Both the position numbers and the translations under genes were made by a program. From NCBI GenBank assembly GCA_024281055.1, contig JAMXLF010000011.1, positions 1-64,000 of the forward strand: a stretch of 64,000 nt of DNA, given 5' to 3'. How positions within the stretch are numbered: the stretch's first letter is position 1; each line of letters starts with the position of its first letter. Below are positions 1 through 8,753 of the stretch, in pieces. The DNA comes from Geobacteraceae bacterium. GTDB lineage: Bacteria; Desulfobacterota; Desulfuromonadia; Geobacterales; Geobacteraceae. Below the pieces are notes generated by a model, which did not search any database, was not told the DNA's origin, and saw only the letters and a list, made by a program, of their open reading frames with translations.

Positions 1-1
1 A

Positions 2-100
2 ACAAGCGCCAAGCCGTTCAAGTGGACCAAGAGCGCATCAGCAATTATTGAATCAGTTCAAAGAGCAAAACAAAGTGCAAATATTACTAGAAAGAACTAA
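2..100 (+). CDS. C-terminal end of an IS630-like transposase (cut by window edge)
   Basis: A reading frame open to the left edge encodes about 32 residues containing KPFKWTKSASAIIESVQRAK and then stops. The FKWT...I.ES/KV pattern is how many IS630/Tc1-type DDE transposases end, so I infer the tail of an insertion sequence lying mostly outside the window. Nothing shows whether the rest is intact. The terminal inverted repeat should lie shortly after the stop but I could not identify it without the other end. Confidence 0.55.
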   Translation, partial: TSAKPFKWTKSASAIIESVQRAKQSANITRKN

Positions 101-162
101 CCAAACGGGACACTAGGTTTTATCGGAAGTTATCGGCCTTTATCTGTGGCAGATCCCGAAAA

Positions 163-183
163 GGGCGATCACAAGGATCGCCC
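163..183. repeat. REP-like hairpin after cysK (also possible terminator)
   Basis: GGGCGATC-acaag-GATCGCCC is a perfect 8-bp stem lying 12 bases beyond the cysK stop. Its reverse complement matches the left arm of the repeat at 42220-42276, so it is a single-arm member of the GTAGGGGC repeat family in this window. It may also stabilise or end the cysK transcript, although no T-run follows. Confidence 0.7.
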
Positions 184-195
184 ATGCAGCTCACC

Positions 196-1119
196 CTAAT
201 CAAAAACACCCGTGGACAAATATCGCTCCCCCGTGTCCGGTAATATGACCACGACGTTCTTCCCTTTGCCCAGCTTCTTCGCCAGTTGGAGCGCCCCGAC
301 CAGCGCGGCGCCGGAGGAAATCCCCACGAGGATCCCCTCTTCCTTGGCAATCCGTCGGGTGGCGGCATAGGCCGCGTCGTTGGTGACCTTGATCACCTCG
401 TCGTAGATCTTCGTGTCGAGGACATCCGGAACGAAGCCGGCGCCGATCCCCTGGATCTTGTGGGGGCCGGGCTCTCCGCCGGAGAGGATCGCCGAATCGG
501 CCGGCTCCACTGCGGCGATGCGGATGTGCGGGTGGCGCTTTTTCAGCGCCTCACCCACGCCGGTGATGGTGCCGCCGGTGCCGACGCCGGCCACTAAGCC
601 GTCAATAGAGAGTCCCTCCATGGCGGCGAGGATCTCCGGCCCGGTTGTCGTGCGGTGTACCTCGGGATTGGCGGGGTTCTTGAACTGCTGGGGCATGAGG
701 TAGCCGTGCTGGTGGGCCAGTTCCTCCGCCTTCTGCACCGCCCCCCGCATCCCCTGGGCACCGGGGGTGAGGACCAGTTCCGCGCCGTAGGCGGCCAGGA
801 GCCTGCGCCGCTCGATGGTCATTGTGTCGGGCATGGTGAGAACGAGCTTGTACCCCTTGACCGCGCAGACCATCGACAGGCCGATGCCGGTATTGCCGCT
901 GGTCGGCTCTACGACCGAGGCGCCGGGCTTGAGGCAGCCGTCACGCTCCGCCGTCTCGATCATGGCGAGACAGATGCGGTCCTTGATGCTGCCGCCGGGA
1001 TTGAAGGCCTCCACCTTGCCGTAAATCGCCGCCGAACCCTTTTCCTCCAGCCTTTCCAGGCGGACCAGCGGGGTATTCCCTATCTGTTCGAGAATGGTGC
1101 TGCTTTTCACCACCGGCAT
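196..1119 (-). CDS. cysK: Cysteine synthase A (O-acetylserine sulfhydrylase)
   Basis: This PLP enzyme makes L-cysteine from O-acetylserine and sulfide, the last step of assimilatory sulfate reduction. The 307-residue product has the usual family length. It shows IGNTPLVRL near residue 13, the PLP lysine in NPGGSIKDR (Lys46), the substrate loop PTSGNTGIG and the phosphate-binding [11 protein letters not shown] chose the ATG at 1119 because AAGGAGAGAC lies just before it and the protein then begins like CysK; the frame remains open upstream, but that part is not conserved. An Rrf2 regulator lies upstream on the same strand, separated by a palindromic repeat. Other sulfur genes lie at 40-49 kb. 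Confidence 0.96.
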   Translation of the reverse strand: MPVVKSSTILEQIGNTPLVRLERLEEKGSAAIYGKVEAFNPGGSIKDRICLAMIETAERDGCLKPGASVVEPTSGNTGIGLSMVCAVKGYKLVLTMPDTMTIERRRLLAAYGAELVLTPGAQGMRGAVQKAEELAHQHGYLMPQQFKNPANPEVHRTTTGPEILAAMEGLSIDGLVAGVGTGGTITGVGEALKKRHPHIRIAAVEPADSAILSGGEPGPHKIQGIGAGFVPDVLDTKIYDEVIKVTNDAAYAATRRIAKEEGILVGISSGAALVGALQLAKKLGKGKNVVVILPDTGERYLSTGVFD

Positions 1120-1162
1120 AGTCTCTCCTTCCCCTATTCTCTGTTTCGCTTCTAACTTCGAT

Positions 1163-1272
1163 GCCGCACGAATTCGCAAAAAGCTCCAGCTGCAAGGCTT
1201 GCGAGTCCGGAGGAGTGAGGCTGGAGGTACGCCGCAGCGACGTATCATTGCGTAGCAATTATCGGTGCGGGC
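1163..1272. repeat. Dispersed palindromic element, copy 1
   Basis: The segment between cysK and the Rrf2 gene is an imperfect large palindrome: GCCGCACGAATT at the left is answered by AATTATCGGTGCGGGC at the right. The core at 1221-1236, CTGGAGGTACGCCGCA, recurs exactly at 29480-29495, where a similar palindromic context is present. The inner part also contains ATTGC-gta-GCAAT. It is non-coding as far as I can see. Confidence 0.65.
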
Positions 1273-1328
1273 GCGCCAGCGTTCGCACTAATGGCAATCT
1301 AATTGCAGATGGACTTTTTTCGAATTCG

Positions 1329-1796
1329 TCAAATGTAATAGATGAAGCGGTGGTCCCGCTCCCTCTTAACCCCCATCTCCTGTCCTCGGTCGCAGAGGCT
1401 CTTGAGCGTTATGGTGGAAAAGTAGTCCTGGAGCCTGGCGCTCGCCTCCTGCCAGACCGTCTGGGTGACGCAGCTCCCTTCGAAGGCGCATTCCCCCTTC
1501 TTCTTCTTTTTCTCAGCGGTGCACTCGACGAGGAGGATGTCCCCTTCGGTCGCCTGGATGATGTCCCTGACGGTTATCTCCTCGGGCCGCTTCGCCAGGT
1601 AATACCCCCCCTGGGGTCCGCGCTTGCTCTTGAGAATCCCCTTTCGCTTGAGTTTCTGGAATATCTGCTCCAGGTAACGGGGGGAGATCTCCTGGCGGCG
1701 GGAGATATCCTGGATCTGGGCCGGGAGGTTCCCGGAGTTGTAGGCGATGTCGAACAGTGCCCGAACGCCGTAGCGGCTTTTGGTCGATAATCTCAT
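1329..1796 (-). CDS. Rrf2-family transcriptional regulator with three cysteines (IscR/CymR-like)
   Basis: The 155-residue protein begins MRLSTKSRYGVRALFDIAY and contains the Rrf2 winged-helix signature EISPRYLEQIFQKLKRKGILKSKRGPQGGY. Unlike CymR, it carries Cys92, Cys103 and Cys109 in the region where IscR binds its [2Fe-2S] cluster (C-X5-C-X5-C in IscR, C-X10-C-X5-C here with a run of lysines between). A cluster or redox input is therefore plausible but inferred. Being upstream of cysK and on the same strand, it likely controls cysteine or Fe-S metabolism. Its own promoter overlaps a short inverted repeat, which suggests autoregulation. Confidence 0.88.
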   Translation of the reverse strand: MRLSTKSRYGVRALFDIAYNSGNLPAQIQDISRRQEISPRYLEQIFQKLKRKGILKSKRGPQGGYYLAKRPEEITVRDIIQATEGDILLVECTAEKKKKKGECAFEGSCVTQTVWQEASARLQDYFSTITLKSLCDRGQEMGVKRERDHRFIYYI

Positions 1797-1816
1797 GCAG
1801 GCAACCTCATTGTGTC

Positions 1817-1854
1817 GTATTCCAGAATATACAATCCCTCATTTATTCTGTCAA
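1817..1854 (-). promoter_or_regulatory. Promoter and candidate operator of the Rrf2 gene
   Basis: Read on the minus strand, TTGACA (1849-1854), 17 bases and TATATT (1826-1831) form a near-consensus sigma70 promoter. The inverted repeat GTATATTCTGGAATAC (1817-1832) overlaps the -10 box, a natural place for autorepression. Confidence 0.7.
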
Positions 1855-1984
1855 CAAATTAAAACCTTGCGGCCGATTATTGTCCATAATTTTGGTGAGG
1901 TTTATACTCGCGGGAGGTTGCATGCCGGACCGAAGCGGGAACAGGCAAGGCAAAACCCGGGGCACAACAGGCGCCTTGGCTAGA

Positions 1985-2194
1985 TCACCAGTGCTTCTGG
2001 GGTGGCGGGACCCGATCGACCAGCTTGATTTCGCCATCCTCGACCCGGAAGACGTCACCGAACTCGTTGGTCCAGGTGTCCCCCTCGGACAGGGGATAGG
2101 GGACCTCGCGGCTGCCGAGAAAGACCTCATCCTCGCCGATATAGGCATACCACTCCAGGCTGCCGGTCATCCAGATCTTGTTCTTCAGTTCCAT
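1985..2194 (-). CDS. Small conserved-looking hypothetical protein (69 aa)
   Basis: The product starts MELKNKIWMTGSLEWYAYIGEDEVFLGSREV and is acidic, rich in aromatic residues, without membrane segments or cysteines. I do not recognise the family. AAAAGGAGGCTCAGTCA before the ATG gives a strong ribosome binding site, and codon use resembles the neighbours, so I accept it as a real gene. It lies alone between the Rrf2 gene and dapF, transcribed away from dapF. It could be a small soluble beta-rich protein; no function can be proposed. Confidence 0.7.
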   Translation of the reverse strand: MELKNKIWMTGSLEWYAYIGEDEVFLGSREVPYPLSEGDTWTNEFGDVFRVEDGEIKLVDRVPPPQKHW

Positions 2195-2336
2195 TGACTG
2201 AGCCTCCTTTTATAACTCGGAGTCATGATACCGGAAAATCCTACCGCAGGTCAAGCCGCCCCGGTTTTTGCTTGTTGGCCCCGCGCTTTTTTGCTATTAA
2301 ACATTAATACAAAATACCGGGCAAAGGAGCTTGCAG

Positions 2337-3173
2337 ATGAAATTCACCAAGATGCACGGGGCGGGCAACGATTACGTCTATGTGAACTGCTTCGAGGAAA
2401 CGGTAGCCGATCCCGAGCAGGTCGCCATAAAGGTCTCCAACCGCAACTTCGGCATCGGGTCCGACGGTCTCATCCTGATCATGCCGTCGAGCGTGGCCGA
2501 CGTCCGCATGCGCATGTTCAACTCCGACGGCTCGGAATCGGAGATGTGCGGCAACGGCATCCGCTGTGTGGCGAAGTATGCTTACGACCATGGCATCGTC
2601 ACCAAGAAGGAAATCACTGCGGAAACCGGCGCCGGCATCCTGACCCTGCAGCTCTTCACCGGGGCCGACAGCAAAGTGGAAAAGGTCCGGGTGAACATGG
2701 GGAAACCGCGCCTTACGCGGGGGGAAATCCCGATGCTCGGTGAAGCCGGGGACAAGGTGGTCAACGAGCCCCTCAACATCCTTCACACCACCTTCACCAT
2801 CACCTGTGCCTCCATGGGGAACCCCCACTGCGTCATCTTCGTCGACGATGTGGAGAGCTTCCAGGTGGAGAAGTATGGCCCCCTCATCGAGAATCACGAC
2901 CTCTTTCCGCGGCGCACCAACGTGGAGTTCGTCCAGATCATCTCCCGCACCGAGGTGCGGCAGCGGACCTGGGAGCGGGGCGCCGGCGAAACCCTCGCCT
3001 GCGGGACCGGGGCGAGCGCGGTCTGCGTGGCCGGCGTCCTCAACGGCCTCACCGACAAGAAAATTCTCAACCACCTCGCCGGCGGCGACCTGGAGCTGGA
3101 ATGGGCTGAGGACGGCTTTCTCTACATGACCGGCCCGGCCGTCGAGGTATTCACCGGCGAGATTGATATTTAA
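2337..3173 (+). CDS. dapF: Diaminopimelate epimerase
   Basis: This cofactor-free racemase converts LL- to meso-diaminopimelate for lysine and peptidoglycan synthesis. The 278-residue protein starts [17 protein letters not shown] and carries both catalytic cysteines, Cys71 in EMCGNGIRC and Cys222 in LACGTGAS, together with GNPHCVIFV. The ATG at 2337 has AAAGGAG seven bases upstream; a TTG six bases earlier is in frame but worse placed. It heads a forward run continuing through the HIT protein and nfo. A REP-like double hairpin begins three bases after its stop. Confidence 0.97.
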   Translation: MKFTKMHGAGNDYVYVNCFEETVADPEQVAIKVSNRNFGIGSDGLILIMPSSVADVRMRMFNSDGSESEMCGNGIRCVAKYAYDHGIVTKKEITAETGAGILTLQLFTGADSKVEKVRVNMGKPRLTRGEIPMLGEAGDKVVNEPLNILHTTFTITCASMGNPHCVIFVDDVESFQVEKYGPLIENHDLFPRRTNVEFVQIISRTEVRQRTWERGAGETLACGTGASAVCVAGVLNGLTDKKILNHLAGGDLELEWAEDGFLYMTGPAVEVFTGEIDI

Positions 3174-3175
3174 CC

Positions 3176-3233
3176 GTAGGGGCGGCCCTGTGTGGCCGCC
3201 CACAGAAGGGCAACCACACAGGGTTGCCCCTAC
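3176..3233. repeat. GTAGGGGC double-hairpin repeat (dapF/HIT gap)
   Basis: The element is bounded by GTAGGGGC and GCCCCTAC and contains two hairpins, GGGCGGCC/GGCCGCCC and GGGCAACC/GGTTGCCC-like, facing each other. The same layout occurs at 42220-42276 and 42528-42578. It resembles a BIME-type pair of REP units. It lies between co-directional genes, so it may affect mRNA stability. Confidence 0.8.
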
Positions 3234-3240
3234 AAGCCTT

Positions 3241-3669
3241 ATGACACCCTGTCCCATGTGCGCCAAATGGCACGCCGAGCCCGATCTCCGCATCGCCGAA
3301 CTGGAGCATTGCTACGTGATGCTCAACCGCGACCAGTTCTTCCCCGGCTACACCTTCGTCTTCACCAAGAACCATGTCACCGAGCTGTTCCACCTGAAGC
3401 GGGAGGTGCGTATTGCGGTCATGGAGGAGGTCACGGCCACGGCCGGCGCCCTTTACAACCTGTTCAAACCGGCTAAAATGAATTACGAACTGCTCGGCAA
3501 CATGGTCCCCCACATGCACTGGCACCTGGTTCCACGCTTCGCGAGCGACCCGCTCTGGCCGCGCCCGATCTGGAGCGAGCCCCACGACGAGGTGAACCTC
3601 TCTCCAGCGGGGTATGCCGAGCGGATCGATTCGATACGAAAAGCCATCGAAAACGAGGTTTCACGATGA
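3241..3669 (+). CDS. HIT-family nucleotide-binding protein
   Basis: The histidine-triad motif HMHWHLVPR near the C-terminus identifies a HIT hydrolase or transferase, a family acting on nucleoside phosphates such as dinucleoside polyphosphates or AMP-conjugates. The 142-residue product begins MTPCPMCAKWHAEPD, with CxxC that could bind zinc as in some HIT proteins. The ATG at 3241 is preferred over an upstream in-frame start at 3163, which would lie inside the REP element and overlap dapF. Its stop overlaps the nfo start (ATGA), so they are cotranscribed. The actual substrate cannot be read from sequence. Confidence 0.9.
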   Translation: MTPCPMCAKWHAEPDLRIAELEHCYVMLNRDQFFPGYTFVFTKNHVTELFHLKREVRIAVMEEVTATAGALYNLFKPAKMNYELLGNMVPHMHWHLVPRFASDPLWPRPIWSEPHDEVNLSPAGYAERIDSIRKAIENEVSR

Positions 3670-4529
3670 ACGACTATCTCGGCGCCCACATGTCCATTTC
3701 GGGCGGCATCTTCAACGCGCCGGAGCGGGGGATGACGGCCGGCTGTGGCGTAATCCAGGTCTTCACCCAGAACTCCAATCAGTGGCGGGGAAAACCGATT
3801 ACCGACTCGGACGCGAACCTCTTCAAGGAAAAATGGCAAGAGTCCGGCCTCCACGAGATCGTCTCCCACGACATCTACCTGATCAACCTGGGCGCGCCTT
3901 CCGGCGAGGTGCGGGACAAGAGCCTCGCCGGCTTCCGGGAGGAGATGGAGCGCTGCAGCAGGCTCGGGATCGGAAAGATCGTCATGCACCCCGGCGCCCA
4001 CACGGGGGACGGCGACGAGACCGGTATCAGGCGGATCTGCGAGGCGTTCGAGGAGCTCTTCGCGGCAGTCCCCGAGTTCACGGGGAAAGTGCTGCTGGAG
4101 ACCACCGCCGGCCAGGGGTCGAACGTGGGGTACCGCTTCGAGCACCTGCGGGAGATCATCGACGGCACCTCCTTCCCCGAGCGGTTCGGTGTCTGCTACG
4201 ACACCTGCCACACCTTCGCCGCCGGTTACGACATCACCACCGAGGAAGCGTATCAACGGACCTTCGCCGAGTTCGACCGGGTGATCGGCCTGGAACGGCT
4301 CCAGTGCTTCCACATGAATGACTCGAAGAAGGGGCTGAACTGCCGGGTCGACCGCCACGAGCACATAGGTCAAGGATCCATGGGGCTCGCCCCCTTCCGA
4401 CTCCTCGTCAACGACCCGCGCTTTGCGCGAATTCCGAAGATACTGGAAACCCCCAAGGGGGACAACGACGAGATGGACGCCTTGAACCTCAAGGTCCTGC
4501 GGGATCTTGTGGAGAAGAAGAAACCGTGA
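3666..4529 (+). CDS. nfo: Endonuclease IV (AP endonuclease)
   Basis: Endonuclease IV cuts DNA 5' of abasic sites in base-excision repair using three metal ions. The 287-residue protein starts MNDYLGAHMSISGGI and shows the family blocks IQVFTQNSNQW, MHPGAHTGDGDE, LLETTAGQGSNVGYRFEHL, GVCYDTCHTFAAGYD, HMNDSKKGLNCRVDRHEHIGQG and ILETPKGDND, which hold the zinc ligands. Length is typical. It overlaps the HIT gene by four bases and is followed closely by an ACT-domain gene. Confidence 0.97.
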   Translation: MNDYLGAHMSISGGIFNAPERGMTAGCGVIQVFTQNSNQWRGKPITDSDANLFKEKWQESGLHEIVSHDIYLINLGAPSGEVRDKSLAGFREEMERCSRLGIGKIVMHPGAHTGDGDETGIRRICEAFEELFAAVPEFTGKVLLETTAGQGSNVGYRFEHLREIIDGTSFPERFGVCYDTCHTFAAGYDITTEEAYQRTFAEFDRVIGLERLQCFHMNDSKKGLNCRVDRHEHIGQGSMGLAPFRLLVNDPRFARIPKILETPKGDNDEMDALNLKVLRDLVEKKKP

Positions 4530-4543
4530 AAGGAAATCACTCC

Positions 4544-5074
4544 ATGCGCACGAACATCGTCTTTACGCTGACCGGTCCGGACCGGGTCGGGATTGTCGAA
4601 GCTGTCACCGGGATGCTCCTCGAGCATGGCGGCAACGTGGAAGCGAGCCGGATGACCCGGCTCGGCGGCGAGTTTGCCATGCTGGTGCTCGTCTCACTGC
4701 CACCGGGAAGGCTTGCCGACCTCGAAAGGGCCATAGAGAAACTGACCGGCCAGGGGTACAAGGTAACCACCAGCCGGACCGAACCGAGGCAAGCCGAGAC
4801 GCCTCCCGGCTGGCTCCCCTACCAGATCGAGGTGGAAGGCGCCGACCACGAAGGGATCGTCCACGAGGTCGCCCGCTACCTCTCGGAGCGCGGCATCAAC
4901 ATCGAATCGATGGAGACCGGGGTTACCCCGGCACCACTCAGCGGCACCCCCCTCTTCACCATGACCGCCATGGTCGCCGTGCCACCCGCCCTTGCCGACC
5001 AGAAATGGCAAGCCGACCTGGAAGGGGTGGGCAACCGGCTGAACGTGGAGATCACGGTATCTCCCGTGCCGTGA
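4544..5074 (+). CDS. Tandem ACT-domain protein (GcvR-like)
   Basis: The protein (176 aa from the ATG at 4544) has two ACT-type modules, the first beginning MRTNIVFTLTGPDRVGIVEAVTGMLLEHGGNVEASRM and the second around YQIEVEGADHEGIVHEVARYLSERGINIESMET. This arrangement matches the glycine-cleavage repressor GcvR family; ACT pairs bind small ligands such as amino acids and work by protein contact, not DNA binding. AAAGGAAATC precedes the ATG; an alternative GTG at 4526 would overlap nfo by four bases. Its target in this organism is unknown. Confidence 0.85.
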   Translation: MRTNIVFTLTGPDRVGIVEAVTGMLLEHGGNVEASRMTRLGGEFAMLVLVSLPPGRLADLERAIEKLTGQGYKVTTSRTEPRQAETPPGWLPYQIEVEGADHEGIVHEVARYLSERGINIESMETGVTPAPLSGTPLFTMTAMVAVPPALADQKWQADLEGVGNRLNVEITVSPVP

Positions 5075-5086
5075 TGGAGGCTCGCC

Positions 5087-5605
5087 ATGAAGGAAAAGAT
5101 CGAAATCGCCCAGACGGACATCACCCGACTGGCGGTGGACGCCATCGTCAACGCGGCCAACAGAAGTCTCCTGGGGGGCGGCGGGGTTGACGGCGCCATC
5201 CACCGCGCTGCCGGGCCGGAGCTCCTCGCCGAGTGCCGGGCTCTGAACGGCTGTGACACCGGCGACGCAAAGATCACCAAGGGGTACCGGCTCCCGGCCC
5301 GGCACGTGATCCACACGGTCGGGCCGGTCTGGCACGGCGGCACCCACGGGGAACCGGAGCTCCTCGCCTCCTGCTACCGGCGCTCATACGAGCTCGCCCA
5401 TGTGCACGGGCTGAAGAGCATCGCCTTCCCCGCCATCAGCGCCGGCGTCTACGGCTACCCGATGGACAAGGCGTGCGAGATCGCCCTGACAGAGGCAAGG
5501 GCAGCCCTGGAGAAATACCCGGAGATCGAGAAGGTGGTCTTCGCCGTGTTCAGTGCCGATGCCCTGGAAACCTACCGGGAGACGTTCGGGAAGATTTTCG
5601 GATGA
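5087..5605 (+). CDS. Macrodomain protein (O-acetyl-ADP-ribose deacetylase type)
   Basis: The 172-residue single-domain protein has the ADP-ribose-binding macrodomain blocks [45 protein letters not shown] and [13 protein letters not shown]. These are the features of YmdB/MacroD-type enzymes that hydrolyse O-acetyl-ADP-ribose or remove mono-ADP-ribose from proteins. The conserved NAAN and the GVYGYP loop are both present, so it should be active. It is the middle gene of a tightly packed run and overlaps dtd by four bases (ATGA). Confidence 0.94.
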   Translation: MKEKIEIAQTDITRLAVDAIVNAANRSLLGGGGVDGAIHRAAGPELLAECRALNGCDTGDAKITKGYRLPARHVIHTVGPVWHGGTHGEPELLASCYRRSYELAHVHGLKSIAFPAISAGVYGYPMDKACEIALTEARAALEKYPEIEKVVFAVFSADALETYRETFGKIFG

Positions 5606-6051
5606 AGGCAGTCCTCCAGCGGGTAAACGAGGCACGTGTCGAGGTAGCCGGCACGGCGGTCGGCGCCATCGGCCGCGGCATCCTCGTCCTCCTTGGGGTG
5701 GAAAAGGGCGACGGCGAGCGGGACGCAGACTGGCTCGCGGAAAAGATCGTCGGCCTGCGCATCTTCGAGGACGAGGCAGGGAAGATGAATCGCTCGGTGC
5801 AGGATGTGGGCGGTGAGATCCTTGCGGTCTCCCAGTTCACCCTGGCCGGGAACTGCGCCAAGGGGCGCCGCCCCTCCTTCGACACCGCCGCCCCGCCGGC
5901 GGAGGCGAACCGCCTCTACGAATACTTCCTTGACCGGCTGCGTAAACTCACCGTTCCGGTCGCGACCGGCATCTTCCAGGCCGACATGCAGGTGCACCTG
6001 GTGAACGACGGACCGGTCACGTTTGTCCTGGAAAGCCCGAAGAACCCGTGA
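5602..6051 (+). CDS. dtd: D-aminoacyl-tRNA deacylase
   Basis: Dtd hydrolyses D-amino acids (and glycine) mischarged on tRNA. The 149-residue product begins [15 protein letters not shown] and includes [14 protein letters not shown], the [17 protein letters not shown] active-site block and the C-terminal [12 protein letters not shown] holding the Gly-Pro motif of the family. The ATG at 5602 overlaps the preceding stop; the reading frame is open further upstream but that part is a shadow of the macrodomain gene. The following gene starts by GTGA overlap. Confidence 0.96.
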   Translation: MKAVLQRVNEARVEVAGTAVGAIGRGILVLLGVEKGDGERDADWLAEKIVGLRIFEDEAGKMNRSVQDVGGEILAVSQFTLAGNCAKGRRPSFDTAAPPAEANRLYEYFLDRLRKLTVPVATGIFQADMQVHLVNDGPVTFVLESPKNP

Positions 6052-6941
6052 AAAGCCAAACCGTGAACGCGCATACCGACAATCTGAAGACCATCCTCGA
6101 CAGCCTCTACGCCGGCCGCTCCCGGGCGCATCTGGCCAACGACCCCCTCTCCTTCTGCCACCGCTACCGGAGCCCGGAGGATCAGGAGATCGCCGGGTTC
6201 GTCGCCGCCGCCTTCGCCTACGGCAACGTCCGGATCATCCTCCGGAACCTGGAGCAGGTCTTTGCCGCCATGGGACCATCCCCCCGGCGCTTCGTTGAAA
6301 CATTCGAGCCTGCCGCGGGGCTGCGTCTCTTTGCCGGCTTCAAGCACCGCTTCAACGACCACCGGGACCTCTGCGCGCTGCTCGTGGCCGCCCGCACCAT
6401 GCTGGAGGAAGCCGATTCCATCGGTGACTACTTCCTCGGCTGCTACGAGGCAACAGCGGACGACATCACCCCCTCTCTCGTGGAATTCTGCGCGGCGGTC
6501 CTCGCCATGGACTACGCGCCGGTGTTCGGCTCCCGCGAGATCCCCGGAGAGTCCTACTTCCCTTTTTTCTTCCCCTCCCCCGCTGCGGGAAGCGCCTGCA
6601 AGCGGCTCTGCATGTGGCTGCGCTGGATGGTGCGACCCGCCGACGGCATCGACCTGGGGTTGTGGCATGGCATTCCCCCCGCCAAGCTGGTCGTCCCGGT
6701 GGACGCCCATATCCAGCGGATCGGCCGCTACCTGGGCCTCACCTCCCGCAGGCAGGCCGACTGGCGCATGGCCCGGGAGATCACTACGGCCCTGCGCCGG
6801 CTCGACCCCGACGACCCGGTCAAGTATGACTTCGCCCTCTGCCACCTGGGTATTTCCGAGGGATGCGACGGCCGCGACCAACTTCGCTGCCGCGCCTGCC
6901 CCGTGGTGGATCTGTGCGAGCCGGAACGCCATGAAGCGTGA
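6048..6941 (+). CDS. DUF2400/TIGR02757-like protein
   Basis: The 297-residue protein matches what I recall of TIGR02757 (DUF2400), an uncharacterised family related to HhH-GPD-type folds: it has [28 protein letters not shown]-like [44 protein letters not shown] and a C-terminal [18 protein letters not shown]. That cysteine cluster (C-X7-C-X2-C-X5-C) resembles the [4Fe-4S] loop of endonuclease III-like proteins, so a DNA-related role is possible but unproven. The GTG at 6048 overlaps the dtd stop by four bases. Confidence 0.82.
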   Translation: MKSQTVNAHTDNLKTILDSLYAGRSRAHLANDPLSFCHRYRSPEDQEIAGFVAAAFAYGNVRIILRNLEQVFAAMGPSPRRFVETFEPAAGLRLFAGFKHRFNDHRDLCALLVAARTMLEEADSIGDYFLGCYEATADDITPSLVEFCAAVLAMDYAPVFGSREIPGESYFPFFFPSPAAGSACKRLCMWLRWMVRPADGIDLGLWHGIPPAKLVVPVDAHIQRIGRYLGLTSRRQADWRMAREITTALRRLDPDDPVKYDFALCHLGISEGCDGRDQLRCRACPVVDLCEPERHEA

Positions 6942-8688
6942 ACCGCTGGTTCTCCTGGAATCCCATGCACCTGGTCGTGATGACGCCTCATGGGCCTTCA
7001 GCGATCTGGTGTCGGAAATAACCGCCGTTACGCCGGCCGACGTCGTTCCCGCCCTGCAGCGGGTTGAGGCGGCGGTCGCCACTGGTTGCCACGCCGCCGG
7101 CTTCATCTCCTATGAAGCCGCGCCCGGCTTTGACCCGGCCCTTGTCACCCGCCCGCCCGGCGACGTTCCACTCCTCTGGTTCGGTGTATTCCGCCACCGG
7201 CTGCCGGTCACCCCCGGGACAACCGGCGAAGCGACGGCCCGCGAGGAGTGCTCGGCCACCGGCTGGCAACCGTCCATCGGCCGCGACACTTACGACGCCG
7301 CCATCGCCCGGATCCGGGAGTACATCGCCGCCGGCGACACCTACCAGGTGAATTTTTCCCTGCGCCAGCACTTCCGTCTCAACGGCTCCCCCTTCGCCTG
7401 GTACCGCGACCTGTGCCGCGCCCAGCGGGCACCCTTCTGCGCCTTCATCGACACCGGCCGCTTCCAGCTCCTGTCTGCGTCGCCGGAGCTCTTCTTTCGC
7501 CTCGACGGTAACCACCTCACCGTCCGTCCCATGAAGGGGACCGCAAGGCGCGGGAGATGGGCCACTGATGATGGGGAGGCCCGAAGCCGGCTGCGGGAGA
7601 GTGCCAAGGAGCGGGCCGAGAATCTGATGATCGTCGACCTCTTGCGCAACGACCTGGGACGGGTGGCCGCAACCGGCTCGGTGGCGGTTCCCGCGCTGTT
7701 CGGCGTGGAGACGCTTCCCACCGTCCACCAGATGACCTCCACCGTCACCGCCCGACTGCGGCCGGAGATCTCGCTGGCCGATCTGTTCCAGGCCCTCTTC
7801 CCCTGCGGCTCGGTGACCGGTGCACCGAAAAAACGGACCATGGAGATCATCGCTGAACTGGAGGACTCCCCGCGCGGCGTCTACACCGGCTGCATCGGCT
7901 ACGTTTCCCCCGGACCGGAAGCGGTCTTTTCCGTTTCCATCCGCACCGCGGTCATCGACGCCACAACGGGCATCGGCGAACTGGGGATCGGCAGCGGCAT
8001 AACCTGGGACTCCGCGGCGGCCGCCGAGCATGACGAATGCCGCGCCAAGGCAGCCTTCGCGCAGGAACCGGCGCCGGAGTTCGGCCTCATCGAATCGCTC
8101 CTCCACGAGGAAAAAAGCGGCTACTTCCTCCTCGATCGCCACCTGGCACGCCTCGCAGCCTCGGCTGCCTACTTCGGCTTTCCCTTCGACCCGGCAAGAG
8201 TGCGGAGGCAGCTGAAAGAGTTTACCGGTCCTCTTGCCGGAAACCACAAGGTCCGGCTCCTCCTGGCCCGCAGCGGGGACATCTCCCTTGAAGCCGCCCC
8301 CATAGGGGCTCGCGCTTCGGAACCGCTCCTGGCGGCCCTGGCGGCTGAAACCGTCGAACCTGCCGATCCGTTCCTCTACCACAAGACCACACGCCGCACC
8401 CGCTTCACGGACGAACTCGCCCGGCACCCCGGATGCGCCGAGGTGCTTTTCTGCAATCGCCGCGGGGAAGTGACCGAGGGGACCATGCACAATGTCGTGG
8501 CGAGGATCGCCGGAGAACTGGTTACGCCTCCCCTGGACTGCGGCCTTCTGCCGGGCGTGCTGCGGGAGGAACTCCTTGCCGGCGGGGAAATACGGGAACG
8601 GATCATCACCCGGGAAGAGCTTGCCCGGGCGGAGGAAATTTTCCTGATCAACTCGGTGCGGGGCTGGCGGCGGGCAAAACTGGTTTGA
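6931..8688 (+). CDS. pabB: Aminodeoxychorismate synthase component I fused to aminodeoxychorismate lyase
   Basis: This fusion converts chorismate toward p-aminobenzoate for folate. The first roughly 380 residues are a chorismate-utilising domain (RIREYIAAGDTYQVNFSL, FFRLDGNHLTVRPMKGTARRG, ENLMIVDLLRNDLGRVA, GSVTGAPKKRTMEIIAELED, ELGIGSGITWDS). The last roughly 200 are a PabC-type fold-IV PLP lyase (HKTTRRTRF, FCNRRGEVTEGTMHNV, CGLLPGVLREELL, EEIFLINSVRGWR). I place the start at the ATG at 6931, where [18 protein letters not shown] begins, overlapping the previous gene by 11 bases. The glutaminase PabA is not in this window. Confidence 0.93.
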   Translation: MKREPLVLLESHAPGRDDASWAFSDLVSEITAVTPADVVPALQRVEAAVATGCHAAGFISYEAAPGFDPALVTRPPGDVPLLWFGVFRHRLPVTPGTTGEATAREECSATGWQPSIGRDTYDAAIARIREYIAAGDTYQVNFSLRQHFRLNGSPFAWYRDLCRAQRAPFCAFIDTGRFQLLSASPELFFRLDGNHLTVRPMKGTARRGRWATDDGEARSRLRESAKERAENLMIVDLLRNDLGRVAATGSVAVPALFGVETLPTVHQMTSTVTARLRPEISLADLFQALFPCGSVTGAPKKRTMEIIAELEDSPRGVYTGCIGYVSPGPEAVFSVSIRTAVIDATTGIGELGIGSGITWDSAAAAEHDECRAKAAFAQEPAPEFGLIESLLHEEKSGYFLLDRHLARLAASAAYFGFPFDPARVRRQLKEFTGPLAGNHKVRLLLARSGDISLEAAPIGARASEPLLAALAAETVEPADPFLYHKTTRRTRFTDELARHPGCAEVLFCNRRGEVTEGTMHNVVARIAGELVTPPLDCGLLPGVLREELLAGGEIRERIITREELARAEEIFLINSVRGWRRAKLV

Positions 8689-8753
8689 CATGGTATAATT
8701 GCGCGCAGAAGATACGGCATCGATTCATGATTTTTCATACGACGGAGGCACGC

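Noticed and set aside
6262-6930. An upstream extension of the pabB frame by 223 codons
   Set aside because: It lies entirely inside the DUF2400 gene in another frame; the protein from the ATG at 6931 already has the full domain set.
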